A stretch of DNA of 64,000 bases from an uncultured Dorea sp. (GTDB lineage: Bacteria; Bacillota; Clostridia; Lachnospirales; Lachnospiraceae). The notes beneath the pieces are model-generated. The model was not told the origin of the DNA and ran no database searches. It saw only the letters and a list, made by a program, of their open reading frames with translations. Each line of letters starts with the position of its first letter. Within the stretch, counting starts at the first letter, position 1. The translations under genes were made by a program, and so were the position numbers. The stretch lies in the NCBI GenBank assembly GCA_910579925.1, contig CAJTVY010000014.1, forward strand, positions 3,390-67,389. The letters run 5' to 3'. This document shows, piece by piece, positions 16,792-26,600 of the stretch.

Positions 16792-17235
16792 CTACTGATT
16801 TGCCCGATATGCTTCATCAGCGCTGTAGACGTCAAAACCGCTTCCTTTCAGGATGTCAATCACCCGGGCCGGGTCGTCGCTTTTAAGAACTGCGGCTGCA
16901 TCGCTTCCATTGGCAAAAGCATACATATATTCTACGTTCACTTCTCCTTCTACGATCTGGTGCATGGCCCTGCTTAAGGATCCTGTAGCATGAGGGACAC
17001 GTAAGGCCACTACGTCTGTGAGCATGGCCGTAATTCCTGCCTCCTTAAGCGCTGAACGCCCCAAATGCGGGTCGGAAACGATCATACGCAACATTCCATA
17101 GTCCGACGTGTCCGCAAGGCTTAAAGCGACGATATTTACGTCCTTCTTTGCAAGGACTTTCAGAACGTCATCGAGGCGGCCTTCTCTGTTCTCCAAAAAT
17201 ACTGATAATTGCTGAATTGTATTGCTTACACCCAT
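16792..17235 (-). CDS. ACT-domain amino-acid-binding protein
   Basis: 147 residues with two ACT-type repeats (about 6-70 and 75-140), the form that often stands beside phenylacetate-CoA ligase genes in anaerobes. Such proteins bind an amino acid and regulate a partner. It follows the ligase gene by 15 bp and ends the operon, so it may sense an aromatic amino acid and set the flux of the IorAB/ligase pathway (inference). No catalytic motif. Confidence 0.82.
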   Translation of the reverse strand: MGVSNTIQQLSVFLENREGRLDDVLKVLAKKDVNIVALSLADTSDYGMLRMIVSDPHLGRSALKEAGITAMLTDVVALRVPHATGSLSRAMHQIVEGEVNVEYMYAFANGSDAAAVLKSDDPARVIDILKGSGFDVYSADEAYRANQ

Positions 17236-17250
17236 GATCTTTCCCTCCTC

Positions 17251-18582
17251 TTACAACTCTCTGTTATCAATGACACGTTTTGCCTTGCCTTCGCTTCTCT
17301 GAATGGTCTTTGGCTCCACAAGCTTCACTCTTACAGATACTCCAAGGGCCTGTTTCAGTACGGCTCCCACTCTGCTCTTTAATGCATCCAGTTTACGGAT
17401 CTCATCAGAGAAATATTTCTCGTCCACTTCTACCATGACGGTCAGGACATCCAGGTTGTTCTCACGGTCAACAATCAGCATATAGTGAGGCGCAACGCCG
17501 CCGCCCATGGACAGAAGCGCAGTCTCTACCTGCGTCGGGAATACATTGACGCCGCGGATTACCTTCATATCATCGGTACGTCCGGTGAACTTCTGGATTC
17601 TCGGCAGCGTACGTCCGCATTCGCAGGTACTGTGCTCGATACTGGTCAGATCCTTGGTCCTGTAACGAAGCAGAGGCATCCCCTCTTTGGCAAGAGTCGT
17701 AAAGACAAGTTCGCCCGTCTCATTATCTGCACACGCAGACTGATCCCCAGGGTTTAACACTTCCGGATAGAAATAATCCTCGTACACATGCAGGCCTTTA
17801 TGGTGAATACAGTCCATAGCGACTCCCGGACCCGTAATCTCACACAATCCATAGATGTCGAAACTATTGATGTGGAAAATACTCTCGATCTTCTTACGCA
17901 TTTCGTCCGTCCACGGCTCCGCGCCATTAATAGAGGCCTTGATCTGCAGACGGTCTACAATCCCCGCCTCCTGGGCGGCCTCCGCAAGATACATAGCATA
18001 AGACGGCGTACATGCAAATGCCGTCGCTCCGAAATCTTCCATACACATCAGCTGACGCTTCGTATTACCGGAAGACATCGGGATCGCCATTGCGCCCAGC
18101 GCCTGTGCTCCCAGATCCAGTCCCATTCCTCCGGTAAACAGTCCATATCCGTAACATACATGAATACGGTCCGCCGCGGTCAGTCCCGCCATGGTAAGCC
18201 CTCTGGCGACGCACTCGCCCCATACGTCCACATCCTTCTGGGTATAAGAAGCAAGGGTGAGCTTACCTGTGGTTCCGGAAGTCCCCTGTACGCGGGCAAT
18301 CTTCTCCTTCGGAACCGCCAGAAGCCCGAAGGGATAGTGATCCCTTAAATCCTCCTTCGTTGTGAAAGGAAGCTTTCGAATATCTTCAATCCCTTTAATA
18401 TCACCAGGCTCTACGCCCAGATCATCCATTTTCTTACGGTAGAATTCAACATTTTCGTAAACATTCTTCACCTGCTTTACCAGACGTTCGCTCTGAAGGG
18501 CATTCATCTCGTCCCTGCTCATACACTCCGTCTTCGGGTCTCTGATCATTTCTTTCCAGTTTTCTATCGCTACTCCAGCCAT
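17251..18582 (-). CDS. paaK: Phenylacetate-CoA ligase
   Basis: 443 residues, ANL superfamily, PaaK branch. P-loop motif GTSGTTGK near residue 100, and a C-terminal domain with RGVNVFPTQVE and the adenylate-forming Lys near the end. Converts phenylacetate or a related arylacetate to the CoA thioester with ATP. Start: the frame is open to a GTG at 18654, but AGGAG lies 9 nt before the ATG at 18582. It stands between iorB and the ACT gene, consistent with energy-yielding breakdown of aromatic amino acids, where such ligases may also run towards ATP formation. Confidence 0.88.
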   Translation of the reverse strand: MAGVAIENWKEMIRDPKTECMSRDEMNALQSERLVKQVKNVYENVEFYRKKMDDLGVEPGDIKGIEDIRKLPFTTKEDLRDHYPFGLLAVPKEKIARVQGTSGTTGKLTLASYTQKDVDVWGECVARGLTMAGLTAADRIHVCYGYGLFTGGMGLDLGAQALGAMAIPMSSGNTKRQLMCMEDFGATAFACTPSYAMYLAEAAQEAGIVDRLQIKASINGAEPWTDEMRKKIESIFHINSFDIYGLCEITGPGVAMDCIHHKGLHVYEDYFYPEVLNPGDQSACADNETGELVFTTLAKEGMPLLRYRTKDLTSIEHSTCECGRTLPRIQKFTGRTDDMKVIRGVNVFPTQVETALLSMGGGVAPHYMLIVDRENNLDVLTVMVEVDEKYFSDEIRKLDALKSRVGAVLKQALGVSVRVKLVEPKTIQRSEGKAKRVIDNREL

Positions 18583-18694
18583 TTTTTCATACTCCTGTTC
18601 TGATTTTCTATTTTTACTACGGTCTGAAACCATAAAGTATTCCATTTTCTTCACAGTTCCTCAGTGCCAACCTGTAATAACACCTCCTTCTATA

Positions 18695-19267
18695 TCAGGC
18701 AAGCTGATATCCCACGTCAAACGCCTGCCTGTTAATCTCTACCGTCTTCGGAGGCACGGTATCTGCAATCACGTCATACCATTCCTCCCTGGTAAAGTCC
18801 ATATGCTGTGCGGCAATCCCCAGCACAATCAGATTAAACACCTTGGGATTGCCAAGCTTTTTCGATTCTTCTGTGGCATTTACCGTATAGACCTTGTGAG
18901 CCTTCTTTAACGTCTCTATAATCCCTTCCGGGTACGCGGCCGCACCGATCACCACCGGAATCGGGTCGATCCGCCAGTCATTCACGATCAGCGCACCGTC
19001 TTTCTTTAGAAAATGCGCATACCGCAAAGCCTCCAGCCTCTCAAACGCGATGAGAATGTCCGCCTGTCCCTCTTCCACAATAGGTTCAGCCACCTTCTTG
19101 CCATAGCGGACGAACGTCACCACGCTTCCGCCTCTCTGCGCCATGCCGTGTACCTCAGAAAGCTTCACGTCATACCCGCCGGCAGTGGCAAGGCCGCCTA
19201 AGATCCTGCTGGTCAGAAGGGTTCCCTGTCCGCCGACACCCACGATCATAATATTCTTCCCCGCCAT
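18695..19267 (-). CDS. iorB: Indolepyruvate ferredoxin oxidoreductase, beta subunit
   Basis: 190 residues, gamma-type 2-oxoacid:ferredoxin oxidoreductase domain. Opens with NIMIVGVGGQGTLLTSRILG, the CoA-binding glycine-rich segment, and has HGMAQRGGSV at about 40-49. Works with IorA to turn arylpyruvates (from Trp, Phe, Tyr by transamination) into arylacetyl-CoA and reduced ferredoxin. The start shares one base with the iorA stop. Next gene is paaK. Confidence 0.93.
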   Translation of the reverse strand: MAGKNIMIVGVGGQGTLLTSRILGGLATAGGYDVKLSEVHGMAQRGGSVVTFVRYGKKVAEPIVEEGQADILIAFERLEALRYAHFLKKDGALIVNDWRIDPIPVVIGAAAYPEGIIETLKKAHKVYTVNATEESKKLGNPKVFNLIVLGIAAQHMDFTREEWYDVIADTVPPKTVEINRQAFDVGYQLA

Positions 19268-21021
19268 TATCTGTCACCTTCCTTCACTAACTCGATTGCG
19301 CCAAACCTGCACAGATCCTTACAAAGCCCGCAGCCCGTACACATGGTATCGTCAATCCGAACCGTTCCGTTCTCCCTTTTCGTCATCGCAGGACAGCCCG
19401 GCTTCATGCACATACCACATTTTTTACATTGATCCTCCTGCACAAGATACAGAGGCTTCTTCTCCTTACTGAGCAGAACGCACGGAGTCTTCGTGATGAT
19501 TACAGACACTTCATCTTTCGCTGCTTCTTCTCTGATTACCTTCTCCAGGGTCTCAAGGTCAAACGCATTCACCTCTGTCACGTTCTTAACACCAATTGCC
19601 CTGCACAGAGCCGGAATGTCAATTGCGTATGTAGGATCACCCATAAGAGTCTTCCCTGTTGCCGCATGATCCTGATGGCCCGTCATGCCTGTAGTGGAGT
19701 TATCCAGGATCAGTACCGTACCGGCAGACTGATTGTAAACCATATTCATCAGCGAATTCACGCCCGTATGGAGAAACGTGGAATCACCGATGGCTGCCAC
19801 CCAGTTCTTAATATACTCCCTCCCCTTCGCCTTCTCCATTCCATGAAGGCTGGAAATGCTGGAGCCCATACAGATGGTCGTATCCACCGCACTTAAGGGT
19901 GCGACGGCTCCCAGCGTATAACATCCGATGTCTCCCGCCACATGAAGGTTCAGCTTCTTCACAACATAGTAAACGCTTCTGTGGGGACATCCCGGACAAA
20001 GGATCGGCGGTCTGACCGGAACCTGCGCCGGCGCAGCGGTATCCGGCTTCTCTCCCAGAATCGCCTCACGGATCATATTGGCACTATACTCGCCCTGCAC
20101 GGTAAAGATCTCTTTTCCCGTCGCCTTTATCCCCCAGGACTTCACCTGCTCCTCGATAACCGGATCCAGCTCTTCTATGATATACAGTTCCTCTACTTTT
20201 GCAGCAAAATCCTCAATCAGCTTTCTTGGCAGCGGATTCACCATTCCAAGCTTCAGTACCGAAGCATCCGGCATGGCCTCTTTCACGTACTGATAGGGAA
20301 TTCCACTGGTAATCACGCCAATCGACCTGCTTTTCATCTCCACCCGGTTCAAAGGCAGCGTATTGGCCGCCTCAGCCAGTTCCAGATTCCGCTTCTCAAT
20401 CTCTATATGGCGCATCTTCGCATTGGCAGGCATCATGACCGTCCTTCTGATATCCTTCTCATAAGGCTTATCTTCTACGTCTTCCCTCTCGCCAAGTTCC
20501 ACGACTCCCTGGGAATGAGCAAGCCTCGTGGTCGTGCGGAACACAAAGGGACGATCGAACTTCTCACTTAATTCAAAGGCCAGTTTCATGAATTCCTTTG
20601 CCTCCGCACTATCCGACGGCTCCAGCACCGGAAGCTGCGCGGCCCTTGCAACCATCCGGGTATCCTGCTCGTTCTGGGAACTGTAAAGCCCCGGATCGTC
20701 TGCAACAACGATGACCAGACCGCCCCTGACCCCCATATAGGAAACCGTATATGCCGGGTCTGCCGCAACATTGAATCCTACATGCTTCATGCAGGACATG
20801 GCCCGGACTCCTGCAACAGAAGCTCCGATTGCTACCTCTGTCGCCACCTTCTCATTCGGGGACCACTCACAGTACAGATCTTCTTTATACTGCACCAGAT
20901 ACTCGCTGATCTCCGTACTCGGCGTACCCGGATATGCCGCCGAAACCTTTACCCCTGCCTCATAGGCGCCCCGGGCAATGGCCTCATTGCCAAGCATGAT
21001 TACTTTCTTCTTGTCTGACAT
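19267..21021 (-). CDS. iorA: Indolepyruvate ferredoxin oxidoreductase, alpha subunit
   Basis: 584 residues. Pyrimidine-binding domain at the N-terminus, thiamine-diphosphate domain in the middle (GDS near residue 410, with TTGMTGHQDH nearby), and a C-terminal two-cluster ferredoxin domain with CKKCGMC...CP and CTGCGLCKDLC in the last 60 residues. Oxygen-sensitive enzyme of amino acid fermentation. The start at 21021 (MSDKKKV) has GGAAG just upstream; an ATG four codons earlier collides with the AAAGG ribosome site. First gene of the iorA-iorB-paaK-ACT operon. Confidence 0.94.
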   Translation of the reverse strand: MSDKKKVIMLGNEAIARGAYEAGVKVSAAYPGTPSTEISEYLVQYKEDLYCEWSPNEKVATEVAIGASVAGVRAMSCMKHVGFNVAADPAYTVSYMGVRGGLVIVVADDPGLYSSQNEQDTRMVARAAQLPVLEPSDSAEAKEFMKLAFELSEKFDRPFVFRTTTRLAHSQGVVELGEREDVEDKPYEKDIRRTVMMPANAKMRHIEIEKRNLELAEAANTLPLNRVEMKSRSIGVITSGIPYQYVKEAMPDASVLKLGMVNPLPRKLIEDFAAKVEELYIIEELDPVIEEQVKSWGIKATGKEIFTVQGEYSANMIREAILGEKPDTAAPAQVPVRPPILCPGCPHRSVYYVVKKLNLHVAGDIGCYTLGAVAPLSAVDTTICMGSSISSLHGMEKAKGREYIKNWVAAIGDSTFLHTGVNSLMNMVYNQSAGTVLILDNSTTGMTGHQDHAATGKTLMGDPTYAIDIPALCRAIGVKNVTEVNAFDLETLEKVIREEAAKDEVSVIITKTPCVLLSKEKKPLYLVQEDQCKKCGMCMKPGCPAMTKRENGTVRIDDTMCTGCGLCKDLCRFGAIELVKEGDR

Positions 21022-21113
21022 TCTATCTTCCATCCTTTCGTACTCTTAGAAATGATACTTTCTATTGTAATCCTGACACCAGTCTCAATATGCTTCTTTT
21101 CAATTTCTTACAT

Positions 21114-21142
21114 AGTATACCACAATACTTTCACGGTTTAAA
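21114..21142 (-). promoter_or_regulatory. Promoter of the iorAB operon
   Basis: Minus strand TTTAAA (21137-21142), 17 nt, TATACT (21114-21119). Leader about 85 nt. Confidence 0.55.
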
Positions 21143-21197
21143 GCATTAATTTAGGGAAATTATGAATTTTTAATAAATGAATCCTGCAGAACAACCC

Positions 21198-21680
21198 TCA
21201 GACTGCTCCATGGCGTTTACAGGTAAATTCTCCCGCCTCTACCCGGATTATTCCCACGGCCTGCCCAAGTTTCGGATTCTTTTCTAATTCTTCAAACTCC
21301 TTTCCAGTCTGATGCTTCATAATCAATGCCAGCGCCATAAGCTTTTCCTCCGGTTCTGTAACGATCTGCGCCCTGCCGTTTCCGACCAGGCTGGCATAAT
21401 GATAACTATACTCACAGGCCGTTTTCCCTGTAACCAGTTCGTGGACCCCGTCCAACTCAATCCCTACCGCCGGATTCTTCTGAATCAGTTCCAGCTTCTT
21501 TCCTTCCCTGGCTCCGTGGAAATAAAGCACCAGCTTCTCATCTTCATATATGTACCCGAAATTCACAGGCACGATATAGATCTTCTCCCCATCCATCATC
21601 CCGATCCTGCACACCTTACAGGATTCAATGATCTGAAGGATTCCTTCTGCGTCCTTCACTTCACGGTCAGTTCTACGCAT
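21198..21680 (-). CDS. Flavin-binding PNPOx-fold protein, Nim-like
   Basis: 160 residues. Split-barrel FMN-binding fold of the pyridoxamine 5'-phosphate oxidase-like group; opening MRRTDREV and the segments CRIGMMDGEKIYIVPVNFGY (about 23-42) and SYHYASLVGNGRA are typical of the Nim/YhjL-like branch found in gut anaerobes. Family members reduce flavin or nitro compounds; some Nim proteins give nitroimidazole tolerance, but that cannot be claimed here. Single gene, divergent from the alcohol dehydrogenase. Confidence 0.8.
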   Translation of the reverse strand: MRRTDREVKDAEGILQIIESCKVCRIGMMDGEKIYIVPVNFGYIYEDEKLVLYFHGAREGKKLELIQKNPAVGIELDGVHELVTGKTACEYSYHYASLVGNGRAQIVTEPEEKLMALALIMKHQTGKEFEELEKNPKLGQAVGIIRVEAGEFTCKRHGAV

Positions 21681-21748
21681 ATCTTCACCCTCCTTTGTCT
21701 TAATCTTTAATATTATAGCATTCCAGCCTGCGCCATGAAAATAAAAAA

Positions 21749-21777
21749 TTGAAAAAACCTCGCAAATGGCGTAAGAT
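21749..21777 (+). promoter_or_regulatory. Promoter of the iron alcohol dehydrogenase
   Basis: TTGAAA (21749-21754), 17 nt, TAAGAT (21772-21777). The 25-nt element at 21782-21806 begins almost exactly at the expected +1. Confidence 0.6.
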
Positions 21778-21781
21778 GAGT

Positions 21782-21806
21782 AACAGGGCAGCTTGTCTTT
21801 ACTGTT
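21782..21806 (+). promoter_or_regulatory. 25-nt element at the start of the dehydrogenase transcript
   Basis: Starts AACAGGGC and ends ACTGTT with a GCTTGTCT core; ends can pair (AACAG/CTGTT). 22 of 25 bases match 1055-1079. Could be an operator or a leader hairpin. Confidence 0.4.
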
Positions 21807-21852
21807 ACTAAGATGAAAGCATCACACAGAAAAATTTCCAGGAGGTATCCCT

Positions 21853-23034
21853 ATGAACAACTTTGAATACTACGCGCCAACCAGGGTGTTATTTGGCCGG
21901 AACACGGAAGCAGAAACCGGAAGACTGATAAAAGAACAGAACTGTCGAAAGGTACTCGTCCACTATGGAAGCGGAAGCGTGGTCCGCTCCGGTCTTTTAG
22001 ACCGCATCTGCAAATCACTGGATGCAGAGGGTATCCCTTATATCCCGCTGGGCGGCGTCGTCCCCAATCCACGTCTGTCAAAGGTACGGGAGGGAATCTC
22101 TCTTGGCCTTAAGGAGGGTGTGGACTTTATTCTGGCAGTAGGCGGAGGAAGCGTGATTGACTCCGCCAAGGCAATCGGTTACGGAATGGCGGATGAAGGA
22201 GACGTATGGGACTTCTATGCCAGGAAACGAACGGCATGCGCCTGCCTCCCCATCGGCGCCGTGCTTACCATCGCCGCTGCCGGAAGTGAAATGAGCAATT
22301 CCTCTGTCATTACCAACGAAGATGGCTGGATCAAACGGGGATACAGCAGTAATTACAGCCGCTGCCGTTTCGCCATCCTTAATCCACAGCTTACCTGCAC
22401 CCTGCCGGATTATCAGACCCAGAGCGGGTGTGTGGATATTATGATGCATACTCTGGAACGGTATCTGAATCACGGAACTAATCTTAAGATGACTGACGGA
22501 ATCAGTGAAGCATTGCTGAGAACGGTAATCAAAAGTGCAAAAACACTGAGAGATGAACCCGAAAACTATGAAGCGCGCGCAGAGGTCATGTGGGCCTCAA
22601 GCCTTTCCCATAACGGGCTGACAGGCTGCGGAACCGACGGCGGCGACTTTGCTTCTCATCAGCTGGAACACGAACTAAGCGGCATGTTCGACGTTACCCA
22701 CGGAGCCGGGCTTGCCGCCATCTGGGGAAGCTGGGCGCGGTATGTCTACAAAGAACGGCCGGACAGGTTCGCAGGCCTGGCCGCAAAAGTTCTGATGGTT
22801 CCCGAAAAAGGCTCTGACCAAGAGACGGCTCTTGCGGGGATCGAAGCCATGGAAGATTTTTTCCGCAGTATCGGGATGCCGGTTTCACTGCGGGAACTGG
22901 GGATAGAATCTACAGACCGGCAGATCCTGGAACTGGCAGACAACTGCAGCTTCGGGAATACAAGAACCATCGGAATCGTGAAGAAACTGGGGCGGGAAGA
23001 TATGGCTGAGATCTATCGGATGGCCAGAGGTTAA
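21853..23034 (+). CDS. Iron-containing alcohol dehydrogenase
   Basis: 393 residues, family III alcohol dehydrogenase, close in build to clostridial NAD(P)H-dependent butanol dehydrogenases (BdhA/YqdH). NAD-binding GGGSVIDSAKAIG near 97-109; metal ligands in CVDIMMH (Asp and His, four apart) and in HQLEHELSGMFDVTHG (two His). Reduces aldehydes to alcohols as an electron sink of fermentation. AGGAGG stands 8 nt before the ATG. Its 3' end is 6 bp from the end of the convergent MnmM gene. Confidence 0.92.
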   Translation: MNNFEYYAPTRVLFGRNTEAETGRLIKEQNCRKVLVHYGSGSVVRSGLLDRICKSLDAEGIPYIPLGGVVPNPRLSKVREGISLGLKEGVDFILAVGGGSVIDSAKAIGYGMADEGDVWDFYARKRTACACLPIGAVLTIAAAGSEMSNSSVITNEDGWIKRGYSSNYSRCRFAILNPQLTCTLPDYQTQSGCVDIMMHTLERYLNHGTNLKMTDGISEALLRTVIKSAKTLRDEPENYEARAEVMWASSLSHNGLTGCGTDGGDFASHQLEHELSGMFDVTHGAGLAAIWGSWARYVYKERPDRFAGLAAKVLMVPEKGSDQETALAGIEAMEDFFRSIGMPVSLRELGIESTDRQILELADNCSFGNTRTIGIVKKLGREDMAEIYRMARG

Positions 23035-23040
23035 GTATCC

Positions 23041-23604
23041 TTACTTTTTAAAAATAAAAACAGGCATCGGGGGATTGTTCCCCCGATTGTAATATTCATT
23101 GACAATCACCGTATAGTCCTGCGCCGGAAGTCCTCTGAGGCATCTGAGAATCTCCTCTTTCTCCTCAAATCCCGTATCCCCTCCGCTATAAATGCACAGA
23201 CTCATCATCCCGCCATGCTTCAGAATCCCAAGGCCCTTTTTAATCGCCGCCACACTGGTATCTGCCGATGTTGCCACAGCATGGTCGCCGCCGGGCAGAT
23301 ACCCGAAATTAAAACAAATCGCATCCACAGTTTCCGGTTTTGCATACCGATCCATGTGCTCATGTCTGTCAAGGTACAGTTCTGCCCTTTCCCTTACGCC
23401 ATGCTCCTCAAGCAGCCGCCCCGTCAGCCGAAGAGCCTCTTGTTGTATATCAAATGCCAGAACATGGCCCAATTCCCCTGCAAGACGGCAGAAAAACAGT
23501 GTATCCTTCCCCTTTCCCATGGTGGCGTCAATATAGAATCCTCCTTCCGGAGCCTGAGACCGCATGATCTCATGGCACCAGCGGGTAATCTGCGACTGCT
23601 GCAT
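23041..23604 (-). CDS. mnmM: tRNA-modifying methyltransferase, MnmM (YtqB) family
   Basis: 187 residues, Rossmann SAM methyltransferase. Motif I is DATMGKGKDTLFF (about 26-38), and NFGYLPGGDHAVATS (about 98-112) is the signature of the YtqB/MnmM group, which methylates the wobble uridine derivative nm5s2U of tRNA. Ends in a basic tail. It is 36 bp downstream of polC and may be cotranscribed with it. Confidence 0.85.
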   Translation of the reverse strand: MQQSQITRWCHEIMRSQAPEGGFYIDATMGKGKDTLFFCRLAGELGHVLAFDIQQEALRLTGRLLEEHGVRERAELYLDRHEHMDRYAKPETVDAICFNFGYLPGGDHAVATSADTSVAAIKKGLGILKHGGMMSLCIYSGGDTGFEEKEEILRCLRGLPAQDYTVIVNEYYNRGNNPPMPVFIFKK

Positions 23605-23640
23605 TCTCCTCGCTCCCTTCGTCCTCTTCTATCCATAAAT

Positions 23641-26600
23641 CTACAGATCAAACAGCGACAACTGGTTCGACTCCGGCAGCCCCCTCAGAATCCCCAGATT
23701 CACCATATAATCAATGACCGTCTTACTGGCCTTCGTCCGCTGCCTGAAGTCGTCCAGCGAAAGATACTGGCCGTCCCGGGAAGCCTCCTCTACCGCTTCC
23801 GCCGCTTTATCACCCATTCCTTCGATGCTGACAAGAGGCGGCATCAGTTTCCCGTTCACAATCAGAAACTTCGAAGCCTTCGCCTGGTAAATATCCATCG
23901 GCTCAAACTCAAACCCTCTGGCATACATCTCCTGGACCAGCCTCATATCTTTCATGGTATCCTGCTCCTTCTTACTCAGAGAATCCGAACGCCGGTTATA
24001 ATCATCAATGTACCGTTTCAGATTTTCCTTCCCCTGGCACATAATCTCATAAGAAAAAGCATCCGCACGGATTCCGAAATAAGCCCCGTAATACGCAAGC
24101 GGAAAGTTAATCTTACAATAAGCAATCCGGTACGCCATCATAACGTACGCCGCCGCATGAGCTTTCGGGAACATATACTTGATCTTCTCACAGGACCAGA
24201 TATACCAGTCCGGCACGTCATGGGCCTTCATATCTTCCTTAAACTGAGGCCACTCCTTACATTTGCCCTTGGCCACGGCGCCTTTCCTTACTCTTTCCAT
24301 GATGGTAAAAGACTGCTCAGAGTCCATTCCTTTATTAATCAGATACGTCATGATATCGTCGCGGGTACAGATCGCCGTAGAAATCGTTGCTTTCCCGGAA
24401 CGAATCAGTTCCTGAGCATTATTCAGCCACACATCCGTCCCATGAGACAGCCCGGAGATCCGTATCAGATCTGACAAGGTCTGAGGCTTTGTGTCCACCA
24501 CCATCTGGATAACGAAATCTGTCCCGAATTCCGGGATCCCAAGACATCCCACCGGGCATCCCCCGATATCGTCCGGCGTTATACCAAGGGCAGACGTATC
24601 ATGAAACAGGGAAATTACACCCTTGTCATCCAGCGGAATATTCGTGGCCACAAACTTATGGTCTGTCTCATTGTACTCATTGTCCATGGCCGGCGAACTG
24701 ATATATTCCTCAAGCGTCTTAATCATCGTAGGATCATCATGACCCAGAATGTCAAGCTTCAGCAGGTTATGGTCAATGGAGTGATAGTCAAAATGGGTGG
24801 TCACAATATCCGTATTCACATCATTTGCCGGATGCTGCACCGGCGTAAAGGTATTAATCTCCTCACCCAGCGGCAGCACGATAATCCCACCCGGATGCTG
24901 GCCGGTACTCCTGCGGATTCCGGTACAGCCAAGGACGATCCGGTCAATCTCACATTTCCGTTTCCCCTGCCCCCGTTCGGTAAAATAATTCTTCACATAG
25001 CCAAATGCCGTTTTATCCGCCAGTGTTCCGATGGTTCCCGCCCGATACGTCTGGCCGGCTCCAAAGATCACCTCTGTATATTTATGGGCAAGACTCTGGT
25101 AATCCCCAGAAAAGTTCAGGTCGATATCCGGCTCCTTATTTCCCTTAAACCCAAGGAACGTCTCAAAGGGAATGTCGAAACCGTCCTTCACCAGCGGTTC
25201 CTGGCATACCGGACAGGCCTTATCCGGCATATCCCATCCGCATCCCCCCGCATACGCCCGGACTTCCTCAGACTCAAAATCACTGTAATGGCATTTCATA
25301 CAATAATAGTGCGGACTTAAAGGATTGACTTCTGTAATTCCGGCCATGGTTGCCACGAAGGATGAACCAACCGATCCCCGGGAACCCACCAGGTATCCAT
25401 CCTCATTAGACTTCCACACCAGTTTCTGGGCAATGATGTACATCACGGCAAACCCATTGGAAATAATGGAATTCAGTTCTCTCTCCAGCCGCTCTGTCAC
25501 CACGGGCGGCAGTTCTTCCCCGTACATAGAATGAGCCTTCTGATAACAGATTTCCCGCAGCAGCTTGTCAGAATCCGGGATCACGGGAGGACACTTATCC
25601 GGCCTCACAGGCGTGATCCTCTCCACCATGTCCGCAATTCGGCTGGGATTGTCGATCACGATCTCCCGCGCCTTAGCAGAACCAAGATACTCGAACTCCT
25701 CTAGCATCTCATCCGTGGTACGAAGGTACAGCGGCGACTGATTATCTGCATCTGAAAACCCTTTTCCCGCCATGATGATTCTCCGGTATACTTCGTCGTC
25801 CGGCTCCATGAAATGAACGTCGCAGGTTCCCACCACCGGCTTACTGAAACGTTCTCCCAGCTCTACAATCTTTTGGTTCAGCGCCTTTAAGTCCTCTTCG
25901 TTCTGTACTCTGGTCACCCTCTCGCTGTCAATCATGAACCGATTGTTGCCAAGGGGCTGGATCTCCAGATAATCATAGAAATTAACAATCCTAGCGATCT
26001 TCTCCTCCGACTTTTCATTTAAAACTGCCTGGAATAGTTCGCCCGCCTCACAGGCGCTCCCCACAATCAGCCCCTCCCGGTATTTCGACAGCTCGCTCTT
26101 AGGAATCCTTGGCCTTCTGGCATAATATTCCAGATGTGACTTGGACACCAGGGTATAGAGATTCACCCGTCCGATCTCATTCCTGGCAAGAATGATCACA
26201 TGGTAAGTGGGCAGCTTCTTCACTGCATCCGCATTATTCGCCCCGAACTGGTTCAGTTTCGTCAGATCCAGAACGTTTTTCTCCCTCAGCATTTCAATAA
26301 ACTTTACGAAGATCTCCGCCGTTGCCCCTGCGTCGTCCACTGCCCGGTGATGATTCTCCAGGGAAATATGAAGCGCATTGGCCACCACATTCAGCTTAAA
26401 TTTAGAAAGGGTGGGGAGCAGGATTCTCGCCATTGCCACCGTATCTACAGAAGTGAAATCCGGCGTGATATCCTGGTATCTGCAATTCTGCTCAATGAAT
26501 CCCACGTCAAAAGACGCATTATGCGCCACCAGAACCGAATCACCGGCAAACTCCAGGAATTGGGGAAGGGCCGTCTCAATATCCGGCGCATCCATAACCA

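Noticed and set aside
18582..18654. 24-residue N-terminal extension of the phenylacetate-CoA ligase from a GTG
   Set aside because: Possible, since GAGGA lies 5 nt before the GTG, but the ATG at 18582 has a better site and fits the family length.
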